The notes under the pieces: generated by a model | The model's input: the letters and a program-made list of their open reading frames with translations, nothing else | Databases searched by the model: none | Told to the model about the DNA's origin: nothing | Position numbers and translations under genes: made by a program | Source: Ischnura elegans | Lineage: Eukaryota > Arthropoda > Insecta > Odonata > Coenagrionidae | Reading direction: 5' to 3' | Length of the DNA stretch: 64,000 bases | NCBI RefSeq assembly: GCF_921293095.1 | Contig: NC_060248.1 | Span: forward strand, 77,941,243 to 78,005,242 | Shown here: positions 59,001 to 64,000 of the stretch, in pieces | Layout of the letters: each line of letters opens with the position of its first letter | Numbering within the stretch: the stretch's first letter is position 1

Positions 59001-62000
59001 TTTATTTGCACCTCATTTGCATCCGCAAAAGACAGATTTTCAATATCATTCTCTGCTCCATGAATGTGATTGACATTGGCATTTGTTTCACTCTGACAAT
59101 GAACATCATCACTGACATTACACACTGAAGTAAATGGCAAATCATCATCTAAGTTTACAGGCACAGGCATACTGAAAGAACCCTTCTTCCCTTTACCAAT
59201 AGCCTTAATTGCAGTGAAACTATTTTCAATGAATTTAACATCACGAGCAACAAGAATTTCTCTCGGGTTTTCAGGATTAAGCAAACGATACCCCTTGGAA
59301 GCTGAAGAGTAACCCACAAAGACCATTTTCTTGCTCCTAGGATTTAGTTTATCCCCCCTTATTTCCTCAGGGATTAGAGCATATGCATCAGAACCAAACA
59401 CCCTGAGCTGATCATAGCTGACTTTCTTACCTGACCACAGGACCTCAGGGACATTGTCAGGGACACTCCTGTGGGGGCTTCTGTTTAATAAGTACACAGC
59501 AGTGTTAGCTGCTTCTGCCCACATCTCCTTAGGACTTCCTGCGTGAAAGAGCATGCATCGCACTTTCTCCAGAATGGTGCGATTCAGTCTCTCTGCTACA
59601 CCATTTTGCTGTGGAGTATACCTTACAGTTCTCTGATGTGTGATTCCTCTGCTTTTAAAGAAATTCTGTAACTCATCACTCAAGAACTCAGTTCCATTAT
59701 CAGACCTGAAAATTTTCAACCTTTTACCAGTTACATTTTCAGCCATATTGACAAAATCAATCACTCTCTGCTTGGTTTCAGACTTGCTCTTTAAGAAATA
59801 AACAGTCGTTCTGCGGGAGAAATCATCTATCAAAGTAAGAATGTACCTTGACCCACTCCATGACTTTACATTAGAACCAAAATCACACAGATCAGAGTGA
59901 ACAAGACCTAGTACCTCATCTGCCCTAGTACCTCCTTCCTTGGGAAAAGGATTTCTGTGCTGTTTTCCAAGAACACAAGCATTACAATCATCAGCAGGTT
60001 CATACTTGAAATCAATGCAATCACTTAATTTGTCCCGCAACAATATCATATTTTGCATACCCAAATGACCCATTCTTTGATGCCACAATTCATAATCATT
60101 AATATTGCACACAAATGCCTGCTTTGATTTAACATCCAAACGGTATAACCCATTACTCGTTCTACTTGCAGTAGCTAGTTCTGTACCATTACAGACAAAG
60201 TCATCATCATACATTTTACAACCCTTTTTATCATAAACAACAGTGATCCCTTTGTCGGCAACTTGACTTACAGAAATCAAATTTTCTTTCAATCCAGGAA
60301 CATGCACAACATGTTTAAGTTCACAAATGTGATCACTTACATTTAGGTTCACAGATCCAACACCTCTGCTTTTAAGCTTACCGTTATTTCCGACAGTAAT
60401 CTCAATATGACCGTCAACGTCACGACAATAATCATGCATACGGTCTTCATGGGGTGACATATGCACGGATGCTCCGGAATCTACAAACCAATCTGAGTCA
60501 CACGATGCAGCCGACAGGGCACACAGAAGACTTCTCAGCGGTTTCCTATTTTCTCCTTTCTTCTCTCCCTTAACCTCGGCTCTGTTCTCGTTCGGATCCC
60601 TCTTCTTCTGCGACTGCGGGCATTGTGTTTTAAGATGCCCCTTTTCACCACAGTTCCAGCACTTCCACGCCTTCACAACTGATGAACTCCCAGCCATGGT
60701 CGAAGAGTTGTACTTCTTGCCCTTGGAATACAGGGCAGTGGTTTCGGGAACACTCGCATTTTGACCGGCACTCACGCTCTTCCGGTAGCTTTCGTCTAAC
60801 AAAATCGTCTTCACACGATCCAAATTTAAGACATTCTCCCCACTCGTGATGGCCATGACAAGATTGTCATACGAATTTGGCAGCCCCTGAAGCAACATTG
60901 CTGCAACAAAGTTTTCCGCCATCGGCTCACCGATACCCTCGAGCTTGTGTGCCAACATTATCACCTCGCTGATATAAGTGTCCATGGTTTCGAACTTTTC
61001 TAGCCTCATTTGGCACATAGAACGAAGCAGGGATACATACCGCCACTTGCCTTTATCCTCATATGCCTTGGATAAAGCATTCCAGGCATCCTTTGCCGTT
61101 TTAGCTGGCCTTACATGGGGATATACCACAGGCTGCACCATAAGGCAAATGTCTGCTAAAGCTTTCTCGTCCCTACGTTCTTTACCTTCGCCATTATCAC
61201 TTCCCTGGACACAACTCCACAATCCATTACGACGTAAATAGTTCGTCATCGCGAACGACCAGTCATAATAGTTTTCCCGCCCAACGAGTTTTTCGAAACC
61301 ATACGCCTGCGAAGTGACCTGAGATTCTTGCATCTTTGCTACCACACGGTTTACCACAAAAATAAAGAAATCTGAATTCAGCAGCGCAGTGGAAAGTGCG
61401 ATGGGCCCATAACCTGTTGTAAATAGTTACTGGGGGGACGATGGTTTTAGATTCAGGAGGAGTGGTAAATGAACACGACCACACGTGTTGAATAACATGG
61501 CGAAACTGCAATTTATTAAAAGAACAAACTTCCGGTGAAGAACAAAAAAACAAATGAATACAGTAATACGATAGTTGGGAGATTACCAGCCATATTCAAA
61601 CAAAAACAATCACAACAATTTTTGTTGTCTAGTTTGACAGACTTCTGCTATCCCCACTTAGTCCGCCATTGCCATTACCGTGGTTGTTCCCTCTTCTTAG
61701 GAATCTGCACATCAAAGATGTTTAATTTTGGTTATCAGATCTTAATTGAAAACATTTCAATCAGTGCAAAGAAAGGCATACAATTCAAACTGATGAATTA
61801 TGCCTTGATAAATGGTGAAAAATATTTTTTTAACTATGCATTCATGAACTGTGAGAGTCAAAATGAGCATTCCCACAAGTTCTACCTTCAAAGATCTCTT
61901 TGATTAAAAATGTTGGCTACTAATAAAATTCATTTCACTAAAGAGTGGGGTTAACTATAGATGCTGAATTGCTGTTCAATTGTATTGGTTTCTTTGTGTT

Positions 62001-63687
62001 TTTTTAATACTTAAAAATCTTCAGCTTTATGCTTACAAATTACAAAACTTGTCATCATCATCCCTCCTGTAGCAAAGGCTATCAAAAATCTGAGGACGAG
62101 GAATCCTTCAAATGACTGAATGCATGCAGCAGCTATGCCAGCTGTTGTCTGCAGAGCAATGGAGGCCAAAAGAGGAATTTTACGACCAAATCTGAAAGAA
62201 AAATAACACTTAATTTACTTTCTTTACTATTTAAGTAAAATCTGTGCTTGAGAAAAGAAAGACATTTATTTATAAACTTCCTGTTTACTACAATAGATTT
62301 GGGGAACATGAAAAATTTAAAGGTTACACTTAAAGAGAAATACCAGGAGCCATAGGCAGAGATAGATGAGGTGGGGGCACGTGGCCCCCCCCAGACTCTT
62401 AAAAAATATGCAAGATTTTCAATACGGTTCCATTATCATTGCGTTCATTTTTATTACGTGGTATCCTTGTGCCTCCCTCAGAACAAAATCCTGAATACGG
62501 CCTTGCTTGTGCTCCCCCCGCCCCCCGGAAAGATATCCTGGATCAGCCCCTGCCAGGAGCATTTGAATTAATTCATTATAAATTAAAATAAATATAAATG
62601 AAATGAAAGGATAACGTATAGGATAATTGTGGCGGAGCCCTTCGTTTCGAGCGCCATCACCAAGGTCAGCCACCTGGCTGAGGTCGTTGCCCTGGGACCC
62701 TGAGGTCCCTGCCGCTGCCGCCAGGGTGCGCGGGACATAGCGCCAGTAAGGCGCCGCGAGATTGAGTCACCAGGAGACGCTCACGGAACGGCAAGGGAGA
62801 AGGGCTTGAGACATAGACGAACTATATCGCTAACCATCCAAATAAATGTGGTCGGATTTACTTCCGTTTAATTTATTCAAGTGAGGTTAATCACCTACAT
62901 ATCCCTAACCCCTTCAATAATTTTTATCAATGAGCTATTAAGAAGTGGGTATAAATTTTGTGGGCATTTCACTGGAGGAGTAGGTAAAATTCAGTAAATA
63001 ATCGGCAGGTAATGATTTTTCTAGGTCCTCGAGGACCTAGAAAAATAATGGTTGTCAATTCTGGTCGACAATTTTTGTATTTTTTAATAAATCTGTTTCA
63101 GTAAACCCCTGTTCATCAATCGCTGTGACATGCAATAGATTCAGCTCATTATCTGTGCGTTTTTGCATAGGTTGTTAAAAGTTTCAAAGTTCTACTTCAC
63201 TCATGAAATATGTTATCCACGATATAACTGTACATTTTTTTGTTAAGGAAACACTATTTAAAGCAGAAACATTTACATTTTCCAAATTTCTTTGCACCGC
63301 TTATTTGTTTGGAAATAATGCAGATTCAACATAAGTCATGAATTCGCCTTAAGCTTGGCTGATTGATATTGTAAGTTCAGTGTCCACTTTTTGTATATGT
63401 TTCCTCTACCTGAATGCAAATTAAGTCTTTTATCTTTTGATGAAATACGTTTTAGAAGTCTCATATTATTGACCCCAGAAAAAGCTTTTCTCTTGGGATA
63501 ATGAATGTAGGAAATTTTCCATCCCTGTCCCCCTGAATCCACTATGTTAACTATATTTGACCCCATCATAATTTGTTACTCACTTGTCTGCCATTATTCC
63601 AAAGAAAACACTGCCCACCAGAATTCCAAGCATGAATATGGATTGGGCTACATTTGCCAGCTGAGAATGAGAACACACCAAGTTCCA
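46908..63687 (-). CDS. Gene B: organic cation transporter-like protein (SLC22/MFS), 5' end beyond the window
   Basis: Paralogue of gene A, reading from the right edge. Exons in order: 63687-63584, 62191-62037, 56926-56758, 54115-53884, 52026-51849, 48812-48684, 47658-47477, 47057-46908. They total 1299 nt, 432 residues plus a TAG stop, with no frame break. The roughly 130 N-terminal residues (helix 1 and the large loop) are not in the window. Seen: WNLVCSHSQLANVAQ with GIMADK|FGRK (MFS motif A), [60 protein letters not shown] and [20 protein letters not shown]. All exon phases match gene A and six exons have the same length. Probably a functional plasma-membrane transporter, substrate unknown. 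A complete copia element occupies the intron between its second and third visible exons. Confidence 0.9.
47477..47658 (-). CDS. Gene B exon: helices 10-11
   Basis: Encodes a segment with [20 protein letters not shown] and [17 protein letters not shown]. Acceptor CCTACATAG, donor ACTTTA|GTAAGT. Length 182 nt; the best conserved exon between the two paralogues. Confidence 0.92.
48189..48466. mobile_element. hAT-type MITE, 278 bp
   Basis: Ends CAGTGGCGTAACTATGG and CCTAGTTACACCACTG with exact 8-bp duplication CGTGTGCT at both sides. In the gene B intron between exons 48684-48812 and 47477-47658. Confidence 0.9.
48684..48812 (-). CDS. Gene B exon: helices 8-9
   Basis: Encodes GATQVVGTLLSWYLMHTFGR and on to GVSCLLIACVLKG; FGRRNTLL is the second-half copy of the MFS loop motif. 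Acceptor CCTTTTCAG, donor AAAG|GTAAGT. Length 129 nt as in gene A. Confidence 0.88.
49229..49485. mobile_element. hAT-type MITE, 257 bp (family 1)
   Basis: Left TAGTGGCGCCGCCTCCATGG, right TATAAGTCGGCAGCCCTG, exact 8-bp duplication AACAGAAG. Same family as 50512-50864 and 52775-53035; all three are in gene B introns. Confidence 0.9.
50512..50864. mobile_element. hAT-type MITE, 353 bp (family 1)
   Basis: Left CAGTGGCGCCGACTCCATTA, right ATAAGTCGGCGCCCCTG; flanks TAAATCAT and TAATGCAT agree at 6 of 8, so it is probably older. Inner GGCCTGAGGGGGCC is shared with the other copies. Confidence 0.8.
51218..51565. repeat. 50-bp direct repeat bracketing 248 bp
   Basis: 51218-51267 and 51516-51565 differ at one base only (GCTCTTCGTAGG versus GCTCTTCCTAGG). 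Either a partial tandem duplication or an insertion with a very long duplicated target. Intron of gene B. Confidence 0.8.
51849..52026 (-). CDS. Gene B exon: helix 7-8 region
   Basis: Begins ANYRKRQKGHIFDLLKTPNL and continues with RRKTLAISYSWLASGLAFFG. The acceptor must be TTACTAG; the nearer ATTACAG would shift into a stop. Donor TCAG|GTGAGA. Length 178 nt as in gene A. Confidence 0.88.
52142..52448. mobile_element. hAT-type MITE, 307 bp
   Basis: Left CAGCCATAGGTAACCTACGG, right AGGATGCCAACCCCTG (imperfect inverted ends); flanks GCCTAGGT and GCCTTGGT agree at 7 of 8. Inner GGCTCACAAGCCGCATGTGG is a GC-rich near-palindrome. Confidence 0.8.
52775..53035. mobile_element. hAT-type MITE, 261 bp (family 1, inverted)
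   Basis: Left CAGGGTTGCCGACTTAC, right ATGGAGTCGGCGCCGCTG; flanks CTTAAGGG and CTTAGGGG agree at 7 of 8. Reverse orientation relative to the other two copies. Confidence 0.85.
53884..54115 (-). CDS. Gene B exon: [11 protein letters not shown] and central loop
   Basis: Starts [20 protein letters not shown] and continues into a basic loop ending KRKPRN. Acceptor CACTTTTAG, donor CGTAAT|GTAAGT, phase 0. At 232 nt it is one codon shorter than the gene A exon; the loop is diverged. Confidence 0.87.
54235..55299 (-). mobile_element. Candidate solo LTR, copy 2 (1065 bp)
   Basis: Begins TGTGGTATTTTTTAG and ends GACGTAATACCACA on the plus strand, flanked by ATTT on both sides (54231-54234, 55300-55303). 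Inverted homologue of 45155-46092. The first ten bases are an inverted copy of the last ten, longer than a usual LTR terminal repeat. In the gene B intron between exons 56758-56926 and 53884-54115. A 63-residue minus-strand frame (ERLHKQEISTQETIATNLRV) is partly preserved in copy 1, but no domain is recognised. Confidence 0.65.
55825..56488. mobile_element. piggyBac-type MITE at TTAA, 664 bp
   Basis: Bounded by TTAA (55821-55824, 56489-56492). Ends CACTTCGCGTGCC and GGCACTCAAAGTG. Just inside the left end two perfect 16-bp palindromes GACGTAATATTACGTC lie at 55841 and 55884, each preceded by GCCATG. This subterminal arrangement recalls piggyBac elements. No transposase. In the gene B intron downstream of the copia insertion. 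Confidence 0.8.
56758..56926 (-). CDS. Gene B exon: helices 5-6
   Basis: Encodes [20 protein letters not shown] and a second helix ending TLLLSYWW. Acceptor AATGTTGCAG, donor TGGTG|GTAAGT. Length 169 nt as in gene A. It lies just downstream of the copia insertion in transcript order. Confidence 0.9.
57132..57334 (-). repeat. Copia 3' LTR
   Basis: 203 bp with TGTTGT...ACAACA ends. Contains AATAAA in the element's sense at 57229-57234, which could end both element and host-gene transcripts. Adjacent to the purine tract at 57335-57344. Confidence 0.95.
57335..57344 (-). other. Copia polypurine tract
   Basis: TAAGGGAGAG on the minus strand directly before the 3' LTR, the expected site of plus-strand priming. 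Confidence 0.7.
57356..61333 (-). CDS. Copia-type gag-pol polyprotein, apparently intact
   Basis: 1325 residues in one open frame, starting at ATG 61331-61333 (MQESQVTSQ; the frame opens slightly earlier but has no earlier ATG) and ending with TAA at 57356-57358. Order is gag, protease, integrase, reverse transcriptase, RNase H, the copia order. Visible: gag N-terminal region with YDWSFAM; zinc knuckle CX2CX4HX4C (C225, C228, H233, C238); protease WFVDSGAS (D285); integrase HHCC region with HQRMGH and CNAC, then the DD35E triad D481, D545 (RSDNGTEF), E581 (QQNGVAERLNR); reverse transcriptase with CKWVFKLKRNGEGEVDKYKA and the box YVDDFF (1009-1014); RNase H with D1174, E1214 (SSTEAEY) and D1249. 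All key residues are present. YVDD followed by FF instead of the common L is a mild variant. Confidence 0.95.
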   Translation of the reverse strand: MQESQVTSQAYGFEKLVGRENYYDWSFAMTNYLRRNGLWSCVQGSDNGEGKERRDEKALADICLMVQPVVYPHVRPAKTAKDAWNALSKAYEDKGKWRYVSLLRSMCQMRLEKFETMDTYISEVIMLAHKLEGIGEPMAENFVAAMLLQGLPNSYDNLVMAITSGENVLNLDRVKTILLDESYRKSVSAGQNASVPETTALYSKGKKYNSSTMAGSSSVVKAWKCWNCGEKGHLKTQCPQSQKKRDPNENRAEVKGEKKGENRKPLRSLLCALSAASCDSDWFVDSGASVHMSPHEDRMHDYCRDVDGHIEITVGNNGKLKSRGVGSVNLNVSDHICELKHVVHVPGLKENLISVSQVADKGITVVYDKKGCKMYDDDFVCNGTELATASRTSNGLYRLDVKSKQAFVCNINDYELWHQRMGHLGMQNMILLRDKLSDCIDFKYEPADDCNACVLGKQHRNPFPKEGGTRADEVLGLVHSDLCDFGSNVKSWSGSRYILTLIDDFSRRTTVYFLKSKSETKQRVIDFVNMAENVTGKRLKIFRSDNGTEFLSDELQNFFKSRGITHQRTVRYTPQQNGVAERLNRTILEKVRCMLFHAGSPKEMWAEAANTAVYLLNRSPHRSVPDNVPEVLWSGKKVSYDQLRVFGSDAYALIPEEIRGDKLNPRSKKMVFVGYSSASKGYRLLNPENPREILVARDVKFIENSFTAIKAIGKGKKGSFSMPVPVNLDDDLPFTSVCNVSDDVHCQSETNANVNHIHGAENDIENLSFADANEVQINPGNNVDEGERRYPMRERQRKEFPGFELYLACDEKVEPTSVTEALNGTDKIHWKEAMEREISSFQENDVWDLVDRPKGGNIVQCKWVFKLKRNGEGEVDKYKARLVAKGFSQRYGIDYLDTFAPVVRHDTLRLCFSIAVAHGLHVHHLDVSTAFLNGSLSEDIFMYQPEGFVSDASKVYKLKKAIYGLKQASRSWYERMDEVVLSVGFKKSQHEPCVYFWRDGASMVIICVYVDDFFVFFNDEVQAEKLKQKLHSCFKVKDLGSVVDCLGMRVEMGNGKVKLNQKQVILNLLSKVGMAECKSVSTPMVPGTRLTKGESITCDSVPYQQVIGSLLYLSVCTRPDISYATNYLSQFNNCYGNEHWQCVKRVLRYLKGTIDAGIEFRRTENNPDVCGFVDASFANDVNRKSVTGYVFVSAGGPICWESKKQSVTALSSTEAEYIAIDSAGRKATYLKGLLSELCGRKGPILLWNDNQSALKLASDNGLHARTQHIEVKFHHIRELVKHKKVVLNYMESEKMIADVFTKALNVTAHRKCIIPLGMVNCKNAM
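61384..61414 (-). other. Copia primer binding site for the initiator tRNA-Met 5' half
   Basis: Immediately inside the 5' LTR. The plus strand reads TGGGCCCATAACC up to the LTR edge, preceded by GCGCAGTGGAA. Both strings occur in the 5' half of eukaryotic initiator tRNA-Met ending in the anticodon loop. Drosophila copia is known to prime from such a cleaved half tRNA, not from the tRNA 3' end. The match is from memory of the tRNA sequence. Confidence 0.8.
61415..61617 (-). repeat. Copia 5' LTR
   Basis: 203 bp, identical by eye to the copy at 57132-57334. Should hold the element's promoter; no clear TATA box was recognised. Confidence 0.95.
62037..62191 (-). CDS. Gene B exon: FGRK motif, helices 3-4
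   Basis: Continues motif A as DK|FGRKIPLL and ends in FATGGMMMTSFVI. Acceptor TTCTTTCAG, donor TAATTT|GTAAGC. Length 155 nt as in gene A. Confidence 0.9.
62351..62552. mobile_element. hAT-like MITE, 202 bp
   Basis: Ends CATAGGCAGAGATAGATGAG and TCCTGGATCAGCCCCTG, with exact 8-bp duplication CCAGGAGC (62343-62350 and 62553-62560). C-rich and G-rich tracts near the ends. Confidence 0.78.
62630..62830. other. GC-rich block in a gene B intron
   Basis: About 200 bp of GC-rich sequence (CCCTGAGGTCCCTGCCGCTG, GCGCCAGTAAGGCGCCGCGA) within AT-rich intron. It looks like a repeat or structured-RNA-derived insert. No family recognised and no reading frame of note. Confidence 0.35.
63015..63046. repeat. 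Perfect 32-bp palindrome
   Basis: ATTTTTCTAGGTCCTC followed directly by its reverse complement, centred on CTCGAG with no spacer. In a gene B intron. Confidence 0.8.
63584..63687 (-). CDS. Gene B exon: helix 2 and start of motif A
   Basis: Encodes WNLVCSHSQLANVAQSIFML through FFGIMADK. Acceptor TCTTTTACAG, donor GACAA|GTGAGT. It is 104 nt, equal to gene A 18391-18494. The preceding exons should lie beyond position 64000. Confidence 0.9.
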
Positions 63688-64000
63688 CTGTAAAAGAGCC
63701 ATTATTAATTTTGATTTATGTACTCCTTAACCCATAAATATTTAGCTTGATTTTGTAACATCAGTGGATGAATTTGTAATGCATGATTAGCTGTGAAGCT
63801 GAGACAACTGAAATTTGAATTACATATTACGCAATGCATGTGATGATTTTCCCAAGTTCGTAGGGAGCAGGGATTGTGATTAAGGGGTTCAAACCCCCTG
63901 AAATGTTCAACAAAGGAGGTAAAATTGAGGTCGGGTTCAGTTGGAGGGGTTACATCTTAGACTATCTCTCAAGCATTTCTGCAGTCATGTGAGCCCTTCT

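Larger units (their letters stand above)
57132..61617 (-). mobile_element. Full-length Ty1/copia LTR retrotransposon
   Basis: A 4486-bp element with two 203-bp LTRs that I read as identical, each beginning TGTTGT and ending ACAACA. It is flanked by the 5-bp target duplication ATTTT (57127-57131 and 61618-61622). It carries one long gag-pol frame, a primer site next to the 5' LTR and a purine tract (AAGGGAGAG) next to the 3' LTR. Identical LTRs mean recent insertion. It lies in the gene B intron between exons 62037-62191 and 56758-56926, in the same orientation as the gene. Confidence 0.97.
47058..63583 (-). other. Introns of gene B
   Basis: Seven visible introns heavily filled by insertions: six hAT-type MITEs, a piggyBac-type MITE, a candidate solo LTR, the copia element and a GC-rich block. 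Unassigned AT-rich spacer makes up the rest. The gap 54116-56757 and the span 48813-51848 are the most repeat-rich apart from the copia site. Confidence 0.7.

Noticed and set aside
57252-61903. Plus-strand frames within and beside the copia element
   Set aside because: Antisense shadows of the gag-pol frame or of the LTR.

Overview
The window looks like nuclear DNA of an arthropod, most likely an insect. It is AT-rich, with widely spaced small exons joined by GT/AG introns, AATAAA signals, tRNA-derived SINEs and many DNA transposon relics. No bacterial-style gene layout is present. The species cannot be named from the sequence alone.

The cellular genes I can support are two tandem paralogues on the minus strand. 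Both encode organic-cation-transporter-like members of the major facilitator superfamily (SLC22 type). Gene A has 11 recognisable exons between 20814 and 7372, from the N-terminal exon to a likely stop, and only its extreme 5' exon is not located. Gene B has 8 exons between 63687 and 46908; its N-terminal exons lie beyond the right edge. Six of the seven paired exons between them have identical lengths (104, 155, 169, 178, 129, 182 nt) and all shared junctions have the same phase, so the pair arose by gene duplication. They probably act independently as plasma-membrane transporters of organic ions; the substrate cannot be read from the sequence.

The rest is dominated by mobile DNA. An apparently intact 4486-bp Ty1/copia retrotransposon (57132-61617) sits in sense orientation in a gene B intron. 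Its two 203-bp LTRs are identical, it has 5-bp target duplications, and a 1325-codon gag-pol frame is open. Its primer site matches the anticodon region of initiator tRNA-Met. Around it are many short hAT-type elements with 8-bp target duplications (several exact), a piggyBac-type MITE at TTAA, a longer TTAA element with a possible THAP relic, a TA-flanked element, two inverted copies of a ~1-kb TG...CA repeat with 4-bp target duplications (candidate solo LTRs), a 2-kb foldback-like element with GTTGGCCCAACG-type motifs, degenerate LINE fragments and several tRNA-derived SINE copies.

Layout: 1-7250 flank with MITEs and a LINE relic; 7250-20814 gene A; 20815-46745 a 26-kb repeat-rich interval with a CpG-rich patch near 39.6-40.2 kb; 46746-63687 gene B with the copia insertion; 63688-64000 gene B intron.
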